From Botryllus schlosseri (Eukaryota; Chordata; Ascidiacea; Stolidobranchia; Styelidae), in contig ATSW01006733.1 of NCBI GenBank assembly GCA_000444245.1, forward strand, positions 1 to 24,743: DNA of 24,743 nt, in the 5' to 3' direction. A program made the translations under genes and the position numbers. This document shows, one piece after another, positions 10,267 to 20,929 of the stretch. The first letter of the stretch is position 1, and the number at the start of each line of letters is the position of its first letter. Below the pieces are notes generated by a model, which saw nothing but the letters and a program-made list of their open reading frames with translations, was not told the DNA's origin and searched no databases.

Positions 10267-13200
10267 ATGCAGGCCAGTTTACTTGCCTGCTTATTTGCAT
10301 TGGGGCTCGTAGTCGGCGATTGCGCAGCTGAGGAAGCTTGCGAAGCCAAACTGTCCGCTGTACAAGAAGCACTGCTTGGATCTCAAGAAAGAAAAGCTGA
10401 CAAGAACGTGTGTTCGCTTTGCCAAGGTCCGCCTGGAAAGCGTGGTGACCCTGGACCACCTGGGCCAGTTGGTGTACAAGGTCCAGTAGGCGAAATTGGC
10501 AAATGCAATTGCAGTTTCTCCGCTATAGAAAACCTGAAGAAGAAACTGGAAGCTTTGGAAGGTATTCTGATAAACTTATGTTCAGGCCCACACGTTAACA
10601 ACAATAGCAACAATATATATTAGCAGCAGTAATTAGAGTGTAGCGTGGCGCTGGTCACGAGATTCGAGCACTAGAATCTGAATTGAGTAGGCCTTTTAAC
10701 TGTAATGATTCGATTCTAGTAGAGAGAGAGATGATTTTTCAAGTACTGAAACGATACGCTCCTTGCCACTAAGAGTTACTTTATTACCGGGAATTATAGT
10801 TTCGATTCTATTTTCCACTGGCTGTAATCCTCGATTGGTTGTATCGCAGCATACGGAACATATAGTACACAGCTACCCAAGTTAGTGGGGATGACATATT
10901 TGCAGGCAGAGTCGTTTTCCGCCCATTACATTGTTACAAAGGGTAATGAAATAAGTATGGTCAAAAATACAAAATTTTCTTTAGTGTAATCTAGAAGTGG
11001 CATTTTATTCATTGTAGTAACATAATATTTCATACTGGTGTGATGTCATAATGAGAGATACTCGAATTCTCGACTGGACTCGATGCGTAAAACTCGATTC
11101 CGAATGGAATCATTCAGCTATCGCCAATTTTGCCTTATACCTTGTGTGATGTGTGTGATTGGTGTTCTCCCGACCTCGATAAAAAGCCACGACTTATTTT
11201 GCAGATTTTCGAAGGCAAGTATCACAATATGAAAGTAAGTTTTATGATATGTTGAAACTACTTTCATTCCGAATGTTAAATGACGATTTGGCGATATTAT
11301 CCGCAACGAGCTATTGGCTATTTGCTGAAATGTTTTTATGGGATGCTTAAAAATAAGCCTGTGCTGCTTATATCGAACCGATACAAATGGTGAGCGGATT
11401 GGAGCAGTTTAAAAATACTCTTAGATGCTCGTATATCACAATGTCTTAGGGTTCTAACATCTTGCGATGACTGAACAAGGTAGTCACAGTCCCATTCACT
11501 ACGTCATCTTCCCGGTATACCTTGATTTCGTAGTTATTTGATGATGCATAGCTCTTTCGCGTAGGCTACCCACTAAATCTAGTTCGCATATCCCTGTTCT
11601 AGAATCAGACCGCCAAACATATAGTACATGCGTATTTCAATGTTCGAACGAAATGACTGTGACTTATTGGTCAGTTTATTCCCCTGATCAATTTCCGTAT
11701 AAGCATGCCACACATTCATGCTCATGCTATTCTGAGAAATTTACCATCTCCTCGCATGGCTCTCAGGTAAGTAGGTAATGGCTTTCCGTTGTAAAGCCCT
11801 GTCTGAGGCTAAGCATTTTGTTCCATTTGACTTAAGTATTACTGACACATTTTTCCATAGAATGTCTTTTATGCTGCAAAGCCTTGTATCGTGTCCAATC
11901 GCAGGGTACAAAGGGTTAAGCAGGAGTCATGTACAGGACCGTAGCAGCACTTCGTCATCCCCCCGAACGTTGATCTTGGGCCCTCGTATGGTGATAAACC
12001 AAACTTCTGGGGGGCTTCGAAATAGCAATTTGTATAAATCATGCGTATTTTTTTCTTTGTGGGGAGAGTACCCAATAATCTAGATGTTACGCAGCATGAA
12101 ACCGCGCACTGCGCAAAAAATTATTTTGAAAGTTGTACAGATTTCTAAAAAACTCTATAATTTATGTTAATTTACGAAGCAATTTTGGGCCCCCTTCGAG
12201 CTTGACCCCCCAAATTGGGGGGTTTGGGGTGCGGCAGTTACGGTCCTGGTCATGTACATAGAGGATTCTTCATATTCCAAGAATATGAAATTCGTAGGGT
12301 ATAAACGATAAGAACTCGTCATGATAACGTCCCTTATGAAACCTGGATACGGGACTCGTATAATCCGAGTGTAATTATTTGCATACTTTTCGTAGTGCTT
12401 GTTTTATGTGATTGTGGATACGAGTACTTACTGTAGTATGTGCATTGAACTGAGGATGCTTTCAAATTCCAGATATTTGCTACGCTGGAATATCGACCGG
12501 CGCCATTCCAATAAGCTACGTGTCTGCTACGTCGACTCATCCGTCGTGCTCATTTTCTTATATATCGATGAGTAGCAGCGACGCATGGTGCGCGGAAAAC
12601 AGTGAGTATATATCCTACGACACTAAGGTATACTTTATATAGCTTCTTATCAATGCAAAACGGGTTAGCATGAATTACAGAGTCATTGATATCATGGGAT
12701 CAAAACTATGGTTTCCAGAAACTTTCATCCGACGGCGCAATGCATTATTCACATGTGGTAGAGAAAGGTTGTTTCATCTGCTGCAAATATGTTAGCTGTG
12801 AGGTGTCGCAAAAATGTAGCTGGAAGATACGGTTACAATAGCCAAATGTAGATATATAAGACAGCATATGTAAGCTCAGGAGATGTAGGCAAACCTATGC
12901 GTCGGATTTGTATAAATTACCGATGTAGTCAGTTGAAGACTTGACCGTCAACTATAACTACTAGGGATGGTGTGCACGTAAAGTTAGCCTTCGCGTTCTG
13001 TGTGTGAACCTCGCAAATTCACGATCACGAGGTTCACGATCACAGACGAACCTTGGTAGGTTCTGCAATGTTAACTTTTTTATATATCACAATTTTCACG
13101 TCATTATAACATCTTTGGTTGGAATTTATTGCATTTCAACGGCGGGCCACTCAAGCATGGCGCTGACAGCATAAAAAAAATCAACACTGAACGAGCATGC

Positions 13201-15900
13201 ACTTTGACAAACTCAAAAATTTTACCTGCTTTGTCAAAAAAGTTTGCTTGAAATATCCAGCTTTTTATTTGTGAATATTTAGTGACTCTCTGCTGTGAGC
13301 TTAACCCGCAATCACACAACATCAAGAGCGAAATACGCTACATGTAAGTAGTCAGCGAATGATGCGTATTCAACCAATAAATGAAATTGATATCGTTGTC
13401 TGATGTAAAAAATCTAGCAAGCGCACGGGGTCCATCTCGAAGAAATCCATCTCATTAAAACCAAATTCGTGCTATTGGGGTGTTGGCTACCGCTGCATAA
13501 CTTTTTAATGCGGTAAAACCCATATCACATTCTGCTCAATATCAACGTAGCAACACTCAGACGCCGAATACATTGTCCGGTCTGGCCTAGACCGTTGATG
13601 CGTAAGCTTATATTCCCTTGCAAGTCCTCGTTCAAACTGTTGGCAAACCGACGGAAGATATTGATTTTATGGGATGATTATATCATTTTATTGCTCCAGT
13701 TGATATGTATGGCGACGTTTAAGAAGTCGGTATGGTCTTCAGCATTATGGCATCATGTGGCCCGAGTCGTCGCTAGATATCGTGTATATATATCACTACA
13801 CAGAAATGCAGGGTTGAAATTAACGTTCGCGTTCACACGGAACCTTTTAAAAAGGTTCGCGTTTACACGAACCTGAACCTTTTAGAGGTTCACAATTGTT
13901 TATCGGTAATTCCAGTTCTAGTGGCGGATTTTGAAAAGTCAGTGTTACCAGTTCTTAGTCCTAGTTGCGCATTTTAAAACAAAAAATAACTTCCCGAACC
14001 ACTAAAAAACACCTGGCGTGGTTTTGCGTGAATCTTGATATCGGCGCTCTATTGTGTGAAGTTCTTACAGCCATTACTAGCTCAGAGTCATCACTAACAG
14101 TGGCGTATCCAGGGGTGAGATTTACGGATCGAAACCTTTCATGTTCATGTTGAGTTCATGTGGAAAACTGATCCGATTCGGCAAAATAAATATTATTGAG
14201 TTTCGACGATTATGAATCTGGTTAGTTTCGTTTTGGTTAGTTGTAAATTTTTTACTGGATATAGTTCTAGGTCTAGTTCTAGATGCGCATTTTGAAAATA
14301 GAGTCGTTTGTACAAGTCTGGTGTGCATAGCAAAAGTTTTACTGACATAATTCATTGTTGGACGTATAGCTATGAAGCGAGACATGGAACGTTTATGAAG
14401 TAAACGAACATTTGATAGTCACTTGGATGACCGTTTTGCGCATATAACTGAGACGATGTTTTCCAATCGCAGACGATGACGACCAATACGTTCAGGTCGA
14501 TTTGCAAAAGCCCACGGCAATATACGGAGTCCTGACTCGAGGAAGATACTCATACAACCAATGGGTGAAGACCTACAGAGTATCCTTCGGAATGAAACCT
14601 GCTCGACGATTGCAGTTTTACAAGGAGAAGGGATCGCCGAAAGTACATAGTTCACTTGATCAGTTCTGAAACAGTGGCTAACCTTGAATAGCCTGAGGAA
14701 CCCTCACGTAATATGCAAGCATTCGGGAGCCCAAAATTTTCGCAGAGTCACAAAAACAAACATCTACTACATTACGCGTCTATAGTGCATTGCTATAAAT
14801 ACCATGGAAATAGGATTTTCACACAACAAGACAACAACATAATGAATATGTATAGTAAATCAGCGTGACTTCTACCATTCCTCTTCAGATGCGGTTTGAA
14901 ATGTTGCCTTTATCTAGAAAGTACCTTAGTGTCGTCTATGTCGAAAGACAACAGCGTGATATCAGTTGCTCAATTACAATGAGCATTTAAATATTTGAGT
15001 TAGAATCGTCATTTCAAAAGTATGAGGGGTTTCGATACCGACTCCCATCATCCCCTACGTATTCCACTTATCACGACGTACCACCACAGCAGTCACCATT
15101 CCACTAGTGATTGCGGCTAATTGACTGCACTCAATGATAGCCAAGAGAATCATAGTTGTGAGTTGACTGCATTTTGGAAACACCTGCTAAGCCCGGAACA
15201 CTTTTTCAAAGAACCCCTAGTGCTCCTGAGAGTCCTGCTGAACAGCAAATGCTGTAAAATCATACATACGTTACAACCAATATATAGTTTCATATATTAG
15301 CTCAAAAGTTACTTGAAGCAATTTCCATTGCTATAGTTAGTTAATCTGTTTCGCGATATATAGCAACATGTGTATTTATCGTAGTGAATCTTCCAATCAG
15401 TATGAATGTCTCTGTTCTGCGCCGAATCATAATTAATTAACTAAGAGACAAGCATCCTAACATAGGGGTACCATACGTCCCCTAATGTCCTCTTTTGGGG
15501 AATTTGTCCGCTTTTTCTAGAACAAGTATTAAGATGCCATCGAAAACTTGACCTCGACGCAGCGAACGTCAGAGTTTTGGGTAAAGTCAAAGTGAGGGCT
15601 ATTTTTTTAGTCAACACAGTACTATCGGTCGAAACATTTTCAAAATCACCAGTTTTCTTGCTCGGTGCTGGAGCTTTCAAAAATTTTGAAAAATGTCCCT
15701 ATTTTAGGACCTCAAAATATGGTAACCCTATCCTAACAACACCGTCCACAACCATTTTCCAGATATTTGATGCTAACATAGACGCTACGACGATAGCGAA
15801 AAACGAATTCGCCCAGCCGATAATAGCGCGCTACGTCCGCATCCATCCGGTCAAGTACAACATACACATGAGCATGAGTCTGGAGCTGCTTCGGTGCTAA
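10267..15900 (+). CDS. Secreted collagen-discoidin (F5/8C) lectin-like protein 2
   Basis: Paralogue of the gene at 5636-8921 with the same five-exon plan: 10267-10561, 11205-11234, 12473-12601, 14473-14642 and 15763-15900 (TAA). The last four exons are identical in length to those of gene 1, and phases are again 1, 1, 1, 0; total 253 residues. It has a signal peptide to about residue 21, Cys25, CSLC at 49-52, eight uninterrupted Gly-X-Y triplets (54-77, more proline-rich than paralogue 1), CNC at 80-82, a helical neck (IENLKKKLEALE and DFRRQVSQYE) and an F5/8C domain from Cys111 to Cys253. That domain shows DAWCAE, YVQVDLQKP, GVLTRGRY, QWVKTYRVSFG, ARYVRIHPV and SMSLELLRC. The third exon matches paralogue 1 at 32 of 43 residues. 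Introns are enlarged by transposons. Likely a soluble recognition molecule; the ligand is unknown. Confidence 0.92.
10640..11130. repeat. hAT-like repeat, copy A2
   Basis: Lies in intron 1 of lectin-like gene 2. It shares GAATTGAGTAGGCCT and TGATTCGATTCT with the repeat at 17257, and a long middle part with copy A1 at 9436-9684. Its right part (11050-11115) carries several CTCGA/TCGAAT motifs. No clean termini were found. Confidence 0.45.
11235..11925. other. Left part of intron 2, lectin-like gene 2, nothing recognised
   Basis: No exon or identifiable repeat was found between the 30-nt exon and the hAT element at 11934. Confidence 0.4.
11934..12248. mobile_element. Non-autonomous hAT element with intact ends and 8-bp target duplication
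   Basis: The 315-bp element starts CAGGACCGTA and ends TACGGTCCTG. It is flanked by identical 8-bp copies of GTCATGTA at 11926-11933 and 12249-12256, the target-site length of hAT transposons. It has G/C-rich runs near each end and an AT-rich middle, and no coding capacity. A related copy in the opposite orientation starts at 24354. Perfect target copies suggest a fairly recent insertion. Confidence 0.85.
12972..13066. repeat. Inverted motif cluster GAACCT/AGGTTC
   Basis: TTCGCGTTCTGTGTGTGAACC is followed by two TTCACGATCAC copies around GAGG, then GAACCTTGGTAGGTTC. The composition resembles the repeat starting at 13809, so both are probably ends of one element family. Confidence 0.35.
13809..13897. 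repeat. hAT-like end with inverted GAACCT/AGGTTC motifs
   Basis: Begins CAGGGTTGAAATTAACG, a typical hAT-type start, followed by TTCGCGTTCACAC and a palindromic GAACCTTTTAAAAAGGTTC. The opposite end was not located in intron 3 of lectin-like gene 2. Confidence 0.4.
14096..14150. repeat. Possible hAT-type terminus
   Basis: CAGTGGCGTATCCAGGGGTG resembles a widespread hAT start sequence. The partner end was not found, so this may be a fragment. Confidence 0.3.
15463..15730. mobile_element. Small hAT MITE with 8-bp target duplication, next to last exon
   Basis: The 268-bp element starts TAGGGGTACCATA and ends TATGGTAACCCTA, flanked by TCCTAACA at 15455-15462 and 15731-15738. The termini match the common hAT family starting TAGGGTTACCATATTTT. 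It lies in the last intron of lectin-like gene 2; its right target copy ends 24 nt before exon 5 starts at 15763. It has no coding capacity. Confidence 0.85.
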
Positions 15901-16101
15901 CCGCGAAGAAAATTGACTGCTGCCAAGATAATTTTCTGATTTGATTATTCAGTGTGGTTGGTTTGGCATAGTGACAGCATATTGATACTTATCTGATTTA
16001 CATGGGACGTAAGCCCAACTGATTGTGGAACAGCATGTTGCTCGTTATTGTGGGTGCGCAACTGCGCAATCATCACACAAAGTTGATAAATGCCTAATTT
16101 T

Positions 16102-16107
16102 AATAAA
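16102..16107 (+). promoter_or_regulatory. Candidate polyadenylation signal, lectin-like gene 2
   Basis: AATAAA about 200 nt after the TAA at 15900, similar in spacing to the signal of paralogue 1. The rest of the 645-nt gap to the convergent gene shows nothing else. Confidence 0.5.
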
Positions 16108-16545
16108 TATCCTGCTTTCGATATGGTGCATTTAGTAAAAACAATGATAGACAACATACGCATATCCTATGGCTGTTCTAGCAGCGAGTACGCGACCACA
16201 ATGACATTGCTATGTTGCCGATTTCACTTCACTGAAAGTGTGTTAGCTGTTTGGTGAGGCCTCGATTAGTGGAACTACAAGTTTTGTTTTCGCAATGTGT
16301 GCATTTTTTTCTTCAGATCGATAAATAACTGCCTTTGCAGTACGTGAATAATTATAATGATATGCCGTACCGACATACAGCTTAATATCGCCACCTTGGT
16401 GGAGATTCATACTGTCACTGCACTACAGACGGTGAATACTGGTTATAAGGGCATGGGTAATGACAGGTATAGCACTTGAGTCGGCAATCAGTGATTTCAG
16501 AAGGTTTTCTCTTTGATTTGTTCCGTAGATGTAAGCCAACGAGGT

Positions 16546-19500
16546 TCATTTCCTTTTCACCGTGTCGTTAGTCCCGTACGCTATATCCCTGAAGAGATAG
16601 GGAGTCCTTGCGTAACAGCAACATATATAGGCTACCCTCCAGCAATTTGTAATTGTAATTTAACTCGATTAGTTTTAGTTATATCAGTTTTATCAAATTT
16701 CTTCGACATATGCATGAGAAGGGGTGGAAAATTGCTTTGAACGTGCTACGTAACAAAACATCAATCGTTTGTGAAGAGACAGGCGCGATTTTCCATTAGT
16801 ATACACAATTTCGCTACACAGCTAATGGAATAAATGGTACTTCGAAATGTAAAGTCATCGGGGAATGTTACGCCGTGTGGAAATATCGGCGGAAAACTGT
16901 CCACGACGGATCCACTTACGATTTGAATAGAAAAAATGCCATCCCAACTATTATAGACATTGCGACGCATCCAGCCGCGAGTCCGAATAGAAGGTATTTC
17001 TGAGCTCTTTCTACGGCGTCCATTGCGTCTTGTAGCTCCTGTGAAAAAAGTAGGAATGGCACCATTCATCAGTAGACCTATCATAATCGCGTGACTGGTA
17101 ATGAAGTGGGATAAGCATGCTTGGTCAAGTACTTGATATCGAATATATATTCAGGTAATATCTTGGATTGAGGAATTCGTGTCATCAAGTTCGATTTCAA
17201 CATGACTCTTACTGAGGAAGCCTATATTCTCACCGGGCGAAATAAAAGCACTAGGACTGTGCAAAATTGAGTAGGCCTACCTGAGTGATTCGATTCTGAA
17301 TCGAGTATTAGGCTTCGAATCGGGACGAGTATTCAAGTATGAGTCATTACGAATTACGAAGGTAAGGTTGGTGTGAAAATTTCAAATATGTACCGGTTAT
17401 GCGACCACAAAGAATACACTGCCAGTTATATACCGTATTAAAGATGATTTGGTATCTTTTTGACCGTACCTAATTCGCAGCACTTTTTAACAATGCTGCG
17501 GATTTATCATTACTTCACTGAGATATCATTTCCAAAGACTACATGTTCTATATAATGCGACACCACCGATCGAGGTCTCAAGATTTCCACGTTGGAAAAT
17601 ACTACGGAAGTTATAATTGTCGTTGATCTCTTAGTGCAGCGATGTCAAACTCAATTTGCGTCGCGGGCCGGATTCAAACCTTCAGATCGCACGCGGGCCG
17701 GACCAGTCAAATGATTGGAAAATGTTACCTCACGATCCATGTCCTTGTGTTCCACATGAATAGGCTGCTTTATTATCAAGCTCATGTAGGCTAGATTGTA
17801 CATAATCGTAAATAACATTGCGGATCATGGAGGTTCTATTCCAGCAACACCATTATTCGAAAACAATGGAATAGACAAAATACGGTGATTGGCCGATTGA
17901 ATACAGATATAAACCGCCAAAACAGTGGCTCTAACGGCGAAAAAATTTGGTATCTCTATGCTCCCATTATATCAGTCATAATCAGGCGTTATAACCTTGT
18001 GTATGCGTTGTTGGGAATACAACAGATTTGACTGTGAATGCGATATTTGAATTTGGTTCATTCTCAGTAAATCGCAGACCGTGTTGCTTTGGACGACGGG
18101 CACCTTTTGAGAGAGAAGTGATAAAGAAGTGCGACCACCCATGTTTGGATTATATTTTGAGTAACTATTATATTCAACAAGTAACCTGCCTATAACCGTT
18201 TTGCATTGGCGTTTCGCTTCTGCGAATACCTACTTCTTGGTCCATTTTTGTAACAAAAGCGTCATTTTTTGCCTTCCCGGTAGTGAGTGTAAATGTCAGT
18301 AATTCGCTCATCATGGTGACTCGAGTGAAACGGATATTTATAATGTGACGTATGAATCTACTTGAAATTTTTTGTCTTGAGGAATTATTTAAGGGAACAT
18401 TTGTTTCCCAATTGCTGGAAAATACAATTATTTTAAAATCTACTCGGAATTGCTTCGCGGGCCGGATGAAATCGTCTGGAGGGCAAGATGCGAGCCGTAC
18501 GTTTGACACCCCTGTCTTAGTGGCGAGTTGCGTAAAATTTCAGTACTCGNAGAAATTCATTAGCAACGCACAAAACNCGAATCACTGGAATTACCGCTCG
18601 ATTCTGATTCGAGTACTAAAACCATTGTGCCAAGCTGTAAACAGCACTCGTATGTTTTAGTTTCTTTTATATACAGAATATCAAATCANATCTATAACGT
18701 AGGCCTACAAGGACGTATGCAGTTAATTCGATCCACAGTTCGCTGAACATTCCTACTTCCTGCCTTAAAGTCTCGCTGCACCAGTTTGTAACCTATAATA
18801 CTGATGGCGTGACAGAGTATTTGAACGATATTAAACGTATTGTGCGGCCGATGCTTCCTTGTCCAATGGCATATATACACAATGCACTCATGGTATGCAT
18901 ATGTAGCCTACAGATTGTGAATATGTATATCATGAGTCGGTGTATATGCCGCAAAAACACCAAAGACGAAATATATTACATCGTTTTTCCAATCCTATAT
19001 TCTAGAAAATGTAGCGATGGGGCGCTAGTCAAGAAATTTCAATATTCTTTCANTAAGATGAGCTTGATTGCAATAGTGCGATAACATAACTCTTAGAAAT
19101 TATAGTAGCACTGATGACCACATTGACCATAACAGAGTGCAAATTAATTACATTAAACGACTCACAACGCACCGTTATCATTTCTACTTGAACCTTTTCG
19201 ACGCGCGTCACTTCTTTCCTCAGTTTGTCCTCGTTCTCCGTGATCGTCTTGGATATCAGATCCATTCGGTTCTTCAACTGTTCAAGCACTATAAATTTCT
19301 CGGAGATCTTTTCCAGCTCCGCGATTCTTCCCGTGAGACGGTCGCCGTCGCCAGTTTTTACTTCATTTCTGTCTCCTCTATCCGCAGTCAAACGTTCTAC
19401 GTCTTTCACGGTCTGATAATCTGCGTGTGAATTATCAAAATTAATTTCCAGTAATGACTAGGTCAGTGTTGGGATCAATTCGCTACCTTCGAGTCACGAG

Positions 19501-20056
19501 TCATCTCGAATCATTGCACATTTTGACCAGAGCCAAGTCAAGTCGGTCGATTTTCGAAGGTAACTCGAGGCAAGTCAAGTCACTTGTTTCTGGAGGNGAC
19601 TCGAGTAAAGTCAAGTCACAGTCTCTTATACACNANTCTAAGTCACCATTCAAGTCAAATTTAATTTCGAAGTGTGAGTGATGACTGAAATTTAGCACAC
19701 TTTGCTAGCCGAAAATATTCGGGTTCATTTCAATATGAATATACTATTCATTTGCTAGCTGTGTGAAACACAGATTTAATTTTAGAAACTAGAGCTAATC
19801 AGCAATATTAACAGACATTTTAGGATTATCCGTCCAAAAATATATACGAATTGACTGTTTTCTTTTGGGAAGCAAACAACTTTTGAAAAATTGTTGAACA
19901 GTGCTATCAGATACCTCTACATCCGTAGGCACAAAATTGCTTCAGGTCGGCGTCCCCGCATATTTCCTCACACGACAAGCACGACTTCAACGTTTCCACG
20001 TATGCATGATCGTAACCTTCCGCCTTCTTACAAACTTGATCAAAATGAAGGGTCTC
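16546..20056 (-). CDS. Single-pass membrane protein with TACI/BCMA-like TNFR domain and coiled-coil stalk (5' incomplete)
   Basis: Four minus-strand exons, 20056-19915, 19420-19173, 17038-16920 and 16588-16546 (TGA), join at GT-AG sites in phases 1, 0 and 2, giving 183 residues. Residues 9-46 hold six cysteines: VCKKAEGYDH, then SCLSCEEIC and FCAYGC. Spacing C-x2-C-x3-C and C-x3-C and the YDH and CAY(F/G)C words match the second cysteine-rich repeat of TACI (YDHLLRDCISCASIC, CAYFC), apart from a short insertion before Leu23. Residues about 76-145 form a heptad-rich coiled coil. Residues 146-168 are one hydrophobic helix, followed by a 15-residue tail ending TVKRK with no death domain. In vertebrates this repeat type binds BAFF/APRIL-like TNF ligands. 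No signal-peptide exon was found; BCMA and TACI lack one, so that alone does not exclude the family. Receptor, decoy or co-receptor roles are all possible. Confidence 0.72.
17257..17628. repeat. Left part of older hAT-like repeat, interrupted
   Basis: GTGCAAAATTGAGTAGGCCT then TGATTCGATTCTGAATCGAG matches copy A2 at 10690-10725. The reverse complement of 18523-18630 begins similarly (TTGGCACAATGG, then CTCGAATCAGAATCGAG). The two parts look like the ends of one element split by the hAT copy at 17637-18514. Confidence 0.45.
17637..18514. mobile_element. hAT element (878 bp) with perfect 8-bp target duplication
   Basis: Termini are CAGCGATGTCAAAC and, on the other strand, CAGGGGTGTCAAAC. Both are followed by G/C-rich subterminal blocks containing GCGGGCCGGA. 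TCTTAGTG is repeated exactly at 17629-17636 and 18515-18522. It lies in the intron between the coiled-coil and membrane exons of the TNFR-like gene. The internal minus-strand open frame (18509-18174) shows no transposase motif, so this is a non-autonomous copy. Confidence 0.88.
18523..18640. repeat. Right part of older hAT-like repeat
   Basis: Carries CGAATCACTGG and TCGATTCTGATTCGAGTACT, inverted relative to 17257-17330. Two ambiguous bases occur here, as expected where a repeat is polymorphic or poorly resolved. Confidence 0.4.
19464..19670. repeat. AAGTC-motif repeat (hAT-like), copy 1
   Basis: Starts CAGTGTTGGGATCAATTCG, continues with GAGTCACGAGTCA and many CAAGTCAAGTCA and GACTCGAGT motifs. 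It lies in the intron between the TNFR-like and coiled-coil exons. Three ambiguous bases interrupt it. Confidence 0.5.
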
Positions 20057-20529
20057 CTGAGATCAAAGGTTCACAGCATATTGTTTGCTTTCGTGAAAAC
20101 GATCAAAACGAGGAGGTCGAGGCAATCGGTTATCTCATTCTGTTTATTCTGACTCAGTTCAAGTATATAGTCCCTATTTGACAACGCAAAGATTATATCG
20201 TTATTATGAGAGGACTAAAATACTTAAGCTCATTTCGACACTATATGTGACGCTCATTCATATTTATGCTCATCTTCAAACATTTATCACTCTATGGGAA
20301 TTCACATATATGTGTCGCGGAAAACTATGTTGGCGCATACTATAACCATTTTCGGTAACTTTGCTTGCACAATTTCACATTGTGAGTAATAAATAGATTG
20401 AGAGCCGTCGAAACTGGAGCTTACATCAGTTCTTTATCATCTCAAAACACGATCATCCACCAATCTATGGCACGTATTCTGAAAGTATGCATCTATGCGG
20501 GTCTTGGGTCATTACACAGCTGTGTACAA
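20057..20529. other. Upstream of TNFR-like exon, no 5' exon found
   Basis: On the minus strand this should carry the preceding intron or exon of the TNFR-like gene. An acceptor (TTTGATCTCAG) ends at 20057. Short Met-initiated frames in this stretch stop quickly or lack a donor, so none is called. Confidence 0.4.
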
Positions 20530-20539
20530 ACCCAGTGGG

Positions 20540-20745
20540 CAGGGTTGTAACCAAGTCACATGGCTCCGAGTCACGAGTCAATCTTACTTTTATGGTTTTG
20601 ACTCGAGTCAAGTCGAGTCATTTCAGTTCATCACCGAGTCGAGTCCGAGTCCAAGTCACCGTTTAACGGTCAAGTCCGAGTCATAGTGTTATGAGCCGAG
20701 TCCGAGTCCAAGTCACAGTATTGAAGTCATGTTCAGCTCATGTTT
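20540..20745. repeat. AAGTC-motif repeat (hAT-like), copy 2
   Basis: Starts CAGGGTTGTAACCAAGTCAC, shares CCGAGTCACGAGTCA and GACTCGAGTCAAGTC with the repeat at 19464, and then runs through GAGTCCGAGTCCAAGTCAC twice. Subterminal pentamer arrays of this kind are common in hAT elements. The other terminus was not identified. Confidence 0.5.
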
Positions 20746-20929
20746 TCAATCCTGCTTGGGTGATATCGAATTCCGATGCTACAGATAGACCATAGACAGG
20801 CCGCCAATATGATAACTCTACTAATCTTAGAACTTAAAATCAAATATCTGTCTTGTCAGTCTGATATACATCACAAATACAAGCATTCAGTTTTTATTTC
20901 GAGCACATCGACGACAGCTCACAAATAGG

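Noticed and set aside
10383-10613. Minus-strand proline/glycine-rich frames opposite the collagen exon
   Set aside because: Shadow of the Gly-X-Y repeat on the other strand; the plus strand has a signal peptide and matched exon phases.
16761-17084. Minus-strand 107-residue frame with GATRRNGRRRKSSE
   Set aside because: It overlaps the membrane-helix exon in a different frame; the exon frame has acceptor, donor and phase agreement with both neighbours.
18174-18509. Minus-strand 111-residue frame inside the hAT element
   Set aside because: No transposase motif is visible and it includes the terminal inverted repeat; treated as chance.
19454-19700. Repeated AAGTC motifs as a CRISPR-like or satellite array
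   Set aside because: Units vary in spacing and sequence and begin with a hAT-type end; there are no constant repeats with unique spacers.
20450-20510. Minus-strand frame MHTFRIRAIDWWMIVF as a signal peptide for the TNFR-like gene
   Set aside because: It ends in a stop without a donor in a matching phase and is not convincingly signal-like.
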